Origin: WHTX01 sp038255145
GTDB lineage: Bacteria > Actinomycetota > Acidimicrobiia > Acidimicrobiales > CAIXPF01
Direction of reading: 5' to 3'
Assembly (NCBI GenBank): GCA_038255145.1
Contig: JBBSLP010000032.1
Location: 1-62,908, forward strand
DNA: 62,908 nucleotides
This document shows positions 7,418 to 13,998 of the stretch, piece by piece. Under the pieces are notes generated by a model, which was given only the letters and a program-made list of their open reading frames with translations, searched no databases and was not told the DNA's origin. Numbering within the stretch: position 1 is the first letter of the stretch; every line of letters starts with the position of its first letter. A program made the position numbers and the translations under genes.

Positions 7418-8113
7418 GTGCACATCGACATCTGGTCCGACGTGGTCTGCCCGTGGTGCTACCTGGGCAAGCGGCGCTTCGAGAACGCCGTCGCCTCCCT
7501 CCCCTGGGCCGACGAGGTCCAGGTGCGGTGGCGGGCCTACCAGCTCGACCCCACGGCCAGCCGGGAGCCCGGCGACCTGCGCACCTCGATCGAGCGCAAG
7601 TACGGCCCCGGCGCCTTCGACGGCATGACCGGGCGGCTGACCGCCCTGGGTGCACCCGAGGGCATCGACTACCGCTTCGACAAGGCCCTGCGGGTCAACA
7701 CCATCGACGCCCACCGCCTGCTGGCCTGGGCCTGGGAGTCCGGGGGCGGCGCCGCCCAGCTCCCCCTGGAGGAGCGCCTGTTCAAGGCGTACTTCGAGGA
7801 GGGTGCCAACGTGGCCGACCACGCCGCCCTGGTCGACCTGGCCGTCGAGGTCGGTCTCGACGCCACCGCTGCGGCGGAGGTGCTGGCCACCGGCGCCTTC
7901 GCCGATCACGTGGCCACCGACATCGAGCAGGCCACCGAGCGGGAGATCACCGGGGTGCCCGCCTTCGTCATCGACGACCGCTTCATGGTGCCCGGCGCCC
8001 AGGAGGTCGACACCTTCGTGGCCGTGCTGGAACGGGTGCGGGAGAAGTTCGGTCCTGGTTCCGAGGTGGCCGCCGAGGGCGCCGCCTGCGCCGTCGACGA
8101 CCCCGACTGCTGA
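7418..8113 (+). CDS. DsbA-family (FrnE-like) thiol oxidoreductase
   Basis: A 231-residue thioredoxin-fold protein of the DsbA/FrnE group. The active site CPWC lies at 11-14 (SDVVCPWCYLGK), an alpha-helical insertion follows, and a C-terminal GVPAFVID supplies the cis-proline. There is no signal peptide, so it acts in the cytoplasm. Relatives are implicated in disulfide chemistry, polyketide maturation or stress. Start is GTG at 7418. The C-terminal extension contains two further cysteines (ACAVDDPDC). The damaged hydrolase-cyclase gene starts only 12 bp later. Confidence 0.9.
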   Translation: MHIDIWSDVVCPWCYLGKRRFENAVASLPWADEVQVRWRAYQLDPTASREPGDLRTSIERKYGPGAFDGMTGRLTALGAPEGIDYRFDKALRVNTIDAHRLLAWAWESGGGAAQLPLEERLFKAYFEEGANVADHAALVDLAVEVGLDATAAAEVLATGAFADHVATDIEQATEREITGVPAFVIDDRFMVPGAQEVDTFVAVLERVREKFGPGSEVAAEGAACAVDDPDC

Positions 8114-8125
8114 TCGGACCGCGGC

Positions 8126-8270
8126 TTGGACCCCATCGGCGGCGGCATCCGCTACACCGCGGTCGACGGGCTGCTACTGGCCTACGAGGTCGTGGGCGAC
8201 GGGCCACCCTCGTCGGCTGGAGGGCCCCTCGCGTCAGCTGGAGGGCGCGTCAGAGAAGAAAATCGACATC
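8126..8270 (+). pseudogene. displaced N-terminus of the hydrolase-cyclase gene
   Basis: From TTG at 8126 the frame reads DPIGGGIRYTAVDGLLLAYE and then VVGDGPP. This is the expected N-terminus of cyclase-linked alpha/beta hydrolases. The frame is then lost at a short tandem repeat (8211-8253), and the rest of the protein lies in another frame from about 8255. Removing the 16 bp 8232-8247 joins both frames into one ORF reading GDGPPSSAGGPLASEKKID. Confidence 0.7.
8211..8253. repeat. short tandem repeat at the frameshift
   Basis: CGTCGGCTGGAGGGC (8211-8225) is followed by CGTCAGCTGGAGGGCG (8232-8247) and a partial third copy CGTCAG (8248-8253). The second unit is 16 bp, so its duplication changes frame by +1. 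Deleting it restores the hydrolase-cyclase reading frame. Confidence 0.85.
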
Positions 8271-9524
8271 GTGCTGGTGACCGAGTGGGCCACCCCGCTC
8301 GAGGCCCGCTGGGACGTGCCCGCCATCGCCGGCCGCCTGCGCCGCCTGGCTTCCTTCGCCCGCGTCATCAGCTTCGACAAGCGGGGCATCGGCCTGTCCG
8401 ACCGGGTCCCCGTGGGCGAGGTCTCCACCCCCGAGCTGTGGGTGCGCGACCTGGTGGCCGTGCTCGACGCCGCCGGCTCGGAGCGGGCCGTCGTCTTCGG
8501 CGCCCACGAGGGCGGGCCCATCGCCGCCCTCTTCGCCGCCAGCGTGCCCGAGCGCACCGAAGCCCTCGTGCTCGTCAACACCGGGGCCAAGATCCTGCGG
8601 GGGGACGGCTACGACATCGGCTTCACCGCGGCCGAGTGGCGTCCCGACCTGGCCGGGATGCTGCACACGTGGACCGAAGGTGGCGACGGCGAGACCCACA
8701 TCGCGGCCACGGCCACGGACCCCTTCTGGCGCACCTGGTACGCCCGCAGCCGCCGCCAGCAGGCCAGTCCCACCGCCGGCCTGGCCCTCATGGCCATGTT
8801 CGGCGAGCTCGACGTGCGTCACGTGCTGTCGGCCATCCAGGCCCCCACCCTGGTGCTGCACCGCGCCGGCAACCGCTGGTGGGAGGTGGACCACGGTCGT
8901 TACCTGGCCGACCACATCCCCTCGGCCAAGATCGTCGAGCTGGCCGGGACCGACAACTACTGGTGGTCGGGTGACGCCGACCAGGTGGTCGACGAGGTCG
9001 AGCGCTTCCTGCTGGGGGAGCGGCGCTCGGCCCCCTCCCACCGGGTGCTGGCCACCCTGGTGTTCAACGACATCGTGGGCTCGACGTCGGCGGCCAGCCG
9101 GCTGGGTGACGAGCGCTGGGTCGAGCTCCTCGACAGCTACGACGCCGCCTGCCGCCTCGAGGTCGGCCGCCACGGGGGTCGGATCGTCAAGACCCTGGGT
9201 GACGGCTTCCTGGCCACCTTCGACGGGCCCGCCCGGGCCATCGGCGCCGCTCGCAGCGTGCGGGCCGCCGTGCGCGAACTGGGCCTCGAGACCCGCACCA
9301 GCGTGCACACCGGCGAGGTCGAGCCCCGAGGCGAGGACCTCGGTGGCCTCGGCGTGCACCTGGCTGCCCGCGTGCTCGAGCTGACGGCGCCGGGCGAGAT
9401 CTGGGCGACATCGGTGGTGCGGGGACTGGTGGCCGGATCCCCCATCCGCTTCTCGCCCCGGGCCCGACACGAGCTGCGGGGCATCCCTGACACGTGGGAG
9501 CTGTACGCGGTGGCCGACGTCTGA
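8271..9524 (+). CDS. alpha/beta-hydrolase-like plus class III nucleotidyl cyclase protein, 5-prime frameshifted
   Basis: About 417 residues from GTG 8271. The first 230 or so form an alpha/beta-hydrolase-like domain (SFDKRGIGLSDR, later APTLVLHRAGNRWW). The nucleophile elbow reads GAHEGG, so the usual serine is His, and this part is probably non-hydrolytic. The C-terminal 180 residues form a class III adenylyl/guanylyl cyclase domain: FNDIVGST supplies the metal-binding Asp, and KTLGDGFLATF and GLGVHLAARV follow. Such proteins may make cAMP under sensory control. The natural N-terminus (8126-8230) is out of frame because of a 16-bp duplication, so the gene may be inactive, truncated, or a sequencing artefact. 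Confidence 0.75.
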   Translation: MLVTEWATPLEARWDVPAIAGRLRRLASFARVISFDKRGIGLSDRVPVGEVSTPELWVRDLVAVLDAAGSERAVVFGAHEGGPIAALFAASVPERTEALVLVNTGAKILRGDGYDIGFTAAEWRPDLAGMLHTWTEGGDGETHIAATATDPFWRTWYARSRRQQASPTAGLALMAMFGELDVRHVLSAIQAPTLVLHRAGNRWWEVDHGRYLADHIPSAKIVELAGTDNYWWSGDADQVVDEVERFLLGERRSAPSHRVLATLVFNDIVGSTSAASRLGDERWVELLDSYDAACRLEVGRHGGRIVKTLGDGFLATFDGPARAIGAARSVRAAVRELGLETRTSVHTGEVEPRGEDLGGLGVHLAARVLELTAPGEIWATSVVRGLVAGSPIRFSPRARHELRGIPDTWELYAVADV

Positions 9525-9681
9525 GCTTGCGCGCCTGTCTCGGCTAGCGCGTCATCAGGTGCCGTCACCCGGGGCGCGCGCCGAGTGACCGATGGCCACC
9601 AATGGCCCTGCATTGATTGTCGCTCAATTATGTCGCTGCTATCCACTCGCGAGCAACACGCCGGAGGTAGTGTCTCACCCG

Positions 9682-10278
9682 ATGCCGAACTCCACTGACG
9701 CACTGACTCCCGAGAGCGCTGTGCGCCTCTATCTGATGTACCTCGACGATCCCGCCTCTCTGGTGGACGACGAGGTCGTGAAAGAGCTCGAAGCCAAGGT
9801 CGACGCCGGTGGGGATCCCATCGAGCGCCTGCGCACCCTGGCTCAGCTCGAACGGGCCAAGGCCGCAGACGAGAGCGCGTACAAGTACGACTTCATCAAG
9901 CACGCCAAATCGTGGGCCGATGCGGAGGGCGTTCCTGTTTCCGCCTTTCGTGAGATGGACGTCCCCGAAGATGTGCTACGTGCCGCCGGGCTCGTTCCCG
10001 GCGCCTCCCGTCGTCGCGGCGGCCGTGCCGCGCCGAAGGACGTCGACTCCTCCCGTCCCCGCCGCACCCGCAGCAACCCCGATGACCTCCGCGAAGGGAT
10101 CCTGGCCCTCGAGGGCCAGTTCTCCGTGCGCAACGTCACCGAGGCCGTCGGGGGCAGCGCGGTGACGGTCAAGAACCTCATCGGGCAGCTCGAGGCCCAG
10201 GGCAAGGTCAAGGCCGCGGGCGAGAAGGCCGGCAACCGTGGCCGTGCCGCCAAGGTGTGGGAGGTCGTGGCGGACTGA
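9682..10278 (+). CDS. putative winged-helix DNA-binding protein with unknown N-terminal domain
   Basis: I do not recognise a named family for this 198-residue protein. Residues 1-105 are acidic and helical (ESAVRLYLMYLDDPASLVDD, then KYDFIKHAKSWADAEGVPVSAF), ending in a helix-turn-like DVPEDVLRAAG. Residues 109-131 form a basic Arg-rich linker. Residues 135-198 look like a winged helix (LALEGQFSVRNVTEAVGGSA, VKNLIGQLEAQGKV, KVWEVV). ATG 9682 is preceded by GGAGG, rather far (14 nt). The upstream 80 bp is locally AT-rich and has an ATTGA/TCAAT inverted repeat. A strong terminator follows. Nucleoid-associated or regulatory role is inference. Confidence 0.7.
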   Translation: MPNSTDALTPESAVRLYLMYLDDPASLVDDEVVKELEAKVDAGGDPIERLRTLAQLERAKAADESAYKYDFIKHAKSWADAEGVPVSAFREMDVPEDVLRAAGLVPGASRRRGGRAAPKDVDSSRPRRTRSNPDDLREGILALEGQFSVRNVTEAVGGSAVTVKNLIGQLEAQGKVKAAGEKAGNRGRAAKVWEVVAD

Positions 10279-10291
10279 GGTCCGACACCCG

Positions 10292-10323
10292 GACGAGACC
10301 CAGGGCATGTCCTGGGTCTCGTC
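10292..10323 (+). terminator. hairpin terminator after the winged-helix gene
   Basis: A 13-bp stem, GACGAGACCCAGG (10292-10304) with CCTGGGTCTCGTC (10311-10323), closes a 6-nt loop 13 bp after the stop codon. No long U-tract follows. Confidence 0.75.
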
Positions 10324-10432
10324 GGGCCCGCCATCGATCGCCGGTCCGAGGATCAGTTCGCAGGGCCTGGCGGTACGGTGACGGTCGACCCCGAGGCCTC
10401 AGCCCGGGGCTCCGCCGGCCGACAGGGGATCG

Positions 10433-11377
10433 GTGCGCACCGCAGAAACGACACTCGCTCCGCGCCGCTTCGGGGTGGTGGGACCAGCTGCTCTGGTCGC
10501 CATCGTCGTCGTGGCTGCGGCCTCCGTGGCCTGGGCACCCGACGGCGGATCCCCCCTCACCTGGTGGCGGGCGGCCGTCCTCGGTGTGGTCGAGGGCATC
10601 ACCGAGTTCCTGCCCGTCAGCTCGACGGGCCACCTCACCCTCACGGCCAAGCTGTTGGGCCTGGGAGGCTCGGGCCGCAACGGCTCGTTGATCGACAGCT
10701 ACACCATCGCCATCCAGGCCGGGGCCATCCTCGCCGTGCTCGGCCTCTACCGCCAGCGCCTGGGCACCGTGGTGCAGGGGGTGCTGGGCCGTGACCCCGA
10801 GGGGCGCCGGGTGGCCATCGCCCTGGTGGCGTCCTTCATCCCCGCCGCCGTGGTGGGGGTGGTGCTGGGTGACACCATCAAGGAGCACCTGTTCGGCCTG
10901 GGGCCTGTGGCCGGGGCGTGGATCGTCGGCGGCCTGGCCATCCTCGTGTTCGCCCGCCGGGGACCCCGCGACGGTGGCCGTCCCCTCGAGTCCATCACCG
11001 TCAACCAGGCCCTGATCATCGGCGGCGCCCAGGCCCTGGCCCTGTGGCCTGGCGTGAGCCGCAGCCTGGTCACCCTGCTGGCTGCGGTGCTCCTGGGCCT
11101 CAGCCTCAAGGCCGCCATCGAGTACAGCTTCCTGCTCGGAGCACTGACGCTGGGCGCGGCCACGGCGTACGAGGCCATGAAGGACGGCCCGGCCATGATC
11201 GAGGAGTTCGGCTGGATCCCGCCGCTCATCGGCCTGTTGGCCGCCTTCGTGTCCGCCGTGCTCGCCGTACGTTGGCTCGTCGACTACCTGGGCAAGCACA
11301 GCCTGGCCATCTTCGGCTGGTACCGCCTGGCCCTGGGGGTGGGCGTGTTCATCGGCATGGCCCTGGCCGCCAGCTGA
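10433..11377 (+). CDS. uppP: undecaprenyl-diphosphatase UppP (BacA)
   Basis: A 314-residue polytopic membrane enzyme of the BacA/UppP family. It dephosphorylates undecaprenyl diphosphate to recycle the lipid carrier for peptidoglycan and other envelope polymers, and confers bacitracin tolerance. Both family signatures are present: VVEGITEFLPVSSTGHL near residues 52-68, and LWPGVSRSL near 205. It has about eight hydrophobic helices plus an N-terminal extra helix. The GTG start at 10433 follows AGGGGA. It stands alone between a terminator and a convergent gene. Confidence 0.95.
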   Translation: MRTAETTLAPRRFGVVGPAALVAIVVVAAASVAWAPDGGSPLTWWRAAVLGVVEGITEFLPVSSTGHLTLTAKLLGLGGSGRNGSLIDSYTIAIQAGAILAVLGLYRQRLGTVVQGVLGRDPEGRRVAIALVASFIPAAVVGVVLGDTIKEHLFGLGPVAGAWIVGGLAILVFARRGPRDGGRPLESITVNQALIIGGAQALALWPGVSRSLVTLLAAVLLGLSLKAAIEYSFLLGALTLGAATAYEAMKDGPAMIEEFGWIPPLIGLLAAFVSAVLAVRWLVDYLGKHSLAIFGWYRLALGVGVFIGMALAAS

Positions 11378-11438
11378 GCGGGCCCGAGTTCGCCACCGAG
11401 CCTCCCCGACGGGGGCTCAGTCGTGGTCCAGACGGGCT

Positions 11439-12453
11439 TCAACCAGGCGGCGGCGCCGTCCGCACGTCGTGGGCGCTGGCGTCGGGAGCGATGATGCGCA
11501 GGGCCCGTATCCCTTCCGCCTCGATGGCGGTGATGGCCCCACGGGTCAGGCGCACGGCGGGAACCACCATCAGGGTGACGTCACCGTCGTCGCTGGTCAG
11601 GTGCCAGGTGGCCACGGCCCAGCCGTCGTGCAGCACCGAGCCCCGCACCGGTGCGGGGCCGGCCGCGGTGTCGGGGTGGGGGCGGGGGGCATCGGGCAGG
11701 TCGAAGAGCTCACGCCCCCGCTCGTCGCGGAAGGGGCGCAGCTGGGGCCCCAACCGCTCGAGGACCTCCCGCAGCCCGGTCAGGCGGCACCACGCCGTCA
11801 CGTCGGCCACGGTGGCGGGGCCGAAGGCGGCCAGGTAGCGCAGGACCACGGCGTCGAGCGACGGGTGTTCGATCAGGGGTCGGCCCAGCCAGGCCTCGGC
11901 CGTGGTGGTGGCGATGGGTCCCGTCCGCCCCCACAGGCCCCGGGGCGGCACGTGGACCAGGGCCAGGAAGTTGCGGCACGCGTAGGCGGCCGCGCCAGGG
12001 TCGAGGTCGGGGAAGCGTTCGCCCAGGGCCCGGCGCAGCCGGCTCCCCGAGAGGGGCTCGACGGCGAGCAGGGTGCGGGCGAAGGCGAGGACGGGTTCGA
12101 GGTCCACGTCGACCAGGGCGGGGCTGGGGGTGGCGGGCCAGTTCCTGGGTGAGCACGGGCTGGGACAGGGGGCGCAGGACGAGGCAGTCCTCCGCCGTGA
12201 CCAGGTGCAGCGTGCCCCGCATGACGACGATGCGCACCACGGCCCGCTGTTCGAGCAGCAGGGACAGGGACGGGGGCTGGAAGCGGGCCAGGCGGGACCA
12301 CAGGCCCAGGTAGGGGTTCTGGGGCAACTGGGCCTGGAGGCCGAGCAGGCGCCCGATGGCAGCCAGCGGGGAACGGGTGTCGCGTCGCAACAGCAACTGG
12401 CGTTCCAGGGTGGCCCGGTTCAGGGCCCGATCGCTGAGGACATCGGCGCTCAC
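11439..12453 (-). pseudogene. winged-helix DNA-binding-domain protein (PF06224-like), frameshifted
   Basis: Two frames together encode one protein of this family. From GTG 12453 the N-terminal part reads LNRATLERQLLLRR, RLLGLQAQLPQNPYLGLWSR and VMRGTLHLVTAEDCL. It then loses homology near 12115-12135, in runs of G on the plus strand. The remainder continues in another frame from VDVDLEPVLAF through PPRGLWGRTGPIATTTAEAW to the stop at 11439. One extra base would explain the shift. Intact relatives are about 350-390 residues; some are DNA glycosylase-like (AlkX/YcaQ relatives). It may be a real pseudogene or a homopolymer sequencing error. Confidence 0.75.
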
Positions 12454-13149
12454 CTTGTGATGATGGCGCGTCCGGATGATGGCGCGGTGACGATGGCGCG
12501 GTGACGATGGCGGGTGGGCTCTGCCGTGATGCCAACCGAGGGGCCGGGGAGTCGACTTGGCGAGATCGACCGGCGCGTGCCGATGCGAGGTGCCTCCTTG
12601 ACCTGAACGGACGGTGTTGATCGCAGCCTTGTCCGACGATGTGCAGTTCCCCCATCTCGGGGACGGGGCTGGGCCATGGCCCGACTTCGGCGTGACCTTC
12701 TTCACATCGCTGTGTGACCAAACGGCAACGGCCTCGTCACCCGTTACCAGGACGGTTGTCATGGTCTGCACCCCCCGTCCCATGCCGGCGATGACGCGGT
12801 GGTCGATGCACTACAGAGGTGACCACGCCCAGTCATCATCGGCCGTGCCCTGAGACAGGTCATCGCTGGTGTCGATGGCTCGGCTCAGCCGGCGTTGATG
12901 ACCTGCTGACCGCTTCTGACCAGCGGCGGGCACGGCGGGTCGACAGCGAATCGAGGCAACGACGCCAGGGCCGCAGCCACCAGCGGGCGTCGGAGGCGCG
13001 GCCATCTCCCCACCAGGGGGCCGTCGTCCTCACCGCTCGTGACCGGCGCCGAGGTCACGGGTCGGGGCCGACTGCGCTGGTGGACGGGCACCGGGCCCCC
13101 GATGTGCCAGGCTTCGGCCTCGGTCGGGCCGACGAGGGGGACAGGACAC
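12454..13149. other. long non-coding stretch with small repeats
   Basis: I find no convincing gene in these 696 bp, which separate a leftward gene from a rightward one. It should hold divergent promoters. It contains a four-unit GA(T/C)GATGGCG direct repeat (12459-12514). It also has a perfect 9-bp inverted repeat CAGGTCATC (12856-12864) / GATGACCTG (12897-12905). Base composition around 12600-12800 is less GC-rich than the neighbours. On the minus strand, ATG near 12762 begins MTTVLVTG, like an NAD-binding protein, but the similarity stops after eight residues. Confidence 0.5.
12459..12514. repeat. four-copy short direct repeat
   Basis: Units GATGATGGCGCG (12459, 12475), GACGATGGCGCG (12489) and GACGATGGCGGG (12503) are spaced 16, 14 and 14 bp. 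They lie immediately upstream of the GTG start of the frameshifted winged-helix gene, in its probable leader. Confidence 0.75.
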
Positions 13150-13983
13150 GTGGCGTACGCCAACGAGCTGGTGGTGGTGCAGGTGACGGACGGTGTGGCC
13201 ACGGCCACCATCGACAACCCTCCGGTGAACCTGATGACCGGGCGCCTGTTCAAGGAGCTGGCCGCACTGGCCGACGAGGTGGCCGCCGACGACGACGTGC
13301 GCGTCCTCGTCCTGCGCTCGGCCCACCCGAACTTCTTCATCGCCCACTTCGACGTGTCCTCCATCCTTCGCTTCCCCGCCGAGGGGGAGGCCGTCCGCGA
13401 CGAGGTGCTGAGCGGCTTCCATCGCACGTGCGAGCTGTTCCGGACCATGCCCAAGGCCACCATCTGCGCCATCGCCGGCCGGGTCGGCGGTGGGGGCAGC
13501 GAGCTGGCCGCCAGCTGCGACATGCGCTTCGGCGTGCTCGGCCGCACCATCGTCAACCAGATGGAGGTCCCCCTGGGCATCCTGCCCGGGGGGACCGGCA
13601 CCCAGCGTCTGCCCCGGCTGATGGGCCGGGGCCGGGCCCTCGAGGTCATCCTCGGCGGAACCGACCTCGACGCGGCCACGGCCGAGCGCTGGGGCTACCT
13701 CAACCGGGCCTTCGCCACGGAGGACGAGCTCGACGCCCACGTGGCCGACCTGGCCTCCCGCATCGCCGGCTACCCGCCCGAGGCCGTGGCCCTGGCCAAG
13801 GCGGCCGTGCTCGCGGCCGAGCCCGATTGGCACGACGGCCTGGTCGAAGAGGCCCACCTGTTCCAGCGCCTGCTGCGCACCCCGGGCGCGGCGCCGGCCA
13901 TGCGCCGCTTCCTCGAGCTCGGCGGCCAGACCGAGGCCGGTGAAGCCCAGGTGGGCGAGCTGAACCGCCAGCTCTCCCGCTGA
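13150..13983 (+). CDS. enoyl-CoA hydratase/isomerase family protein
   Basis: A 277-residue crotonase-fold protein acting on acyl-CoA thioesters. The oxyanion-hole region GRVGGGGSELAASCD and the second segment NQMEVPLGILPGGTGTQRL are clear. Both glutamates used by hydratases (in GSELA and MEVPLG) are kept, so hydratase activity is plausible. The C-terminal helix region is normal. The GTG start at 13150 gives the usual VVVQVTDGVATATIDNPPVN N-terminus. The exact substrate is not readable. The membrane PI-PLC protein begins 15 bp downstream. Confidence 0.88.
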   Translation: MAYANELVVVQVTDGVATATIDNPPVNLMTGRLFKELAALADEVAADDDVRVLVLRSAHPNFFIAHFDVSSILRFPAEGEAVRDEVLSGFHRTCELFRTMPKATICAIAGRVGGGGSELAASCDMRFGVLGRTIVNQMEVPLGILPGGTGTQRLPRLMGRGRALEVILGGTDLDAATAERWGYLNRAFATEDELDAHVADLASRIAGYPPEAVALAKAAVLAAEPDWHDGLVEEAHLFQRLLRTPGAAPAMRRFLELGGQTEAGEAQVGELNRQLSR

Positions 13984-13998
13984 CGGGGCGCCGACCCG

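Noticed and set aside
12690..12783. Minus-strand ORF beginning MTTVLVTG, like an NmrA/SDR gene start
   Set aside because: Similarity ends after eight residues and the rest has no domain; coincidence or an untraceable remnant.
12614..12853. 79-codon plus-strand ORF in the long gap
   Set aside because: No ribosome site, no protein-like pattern and no neighbours supporting it.
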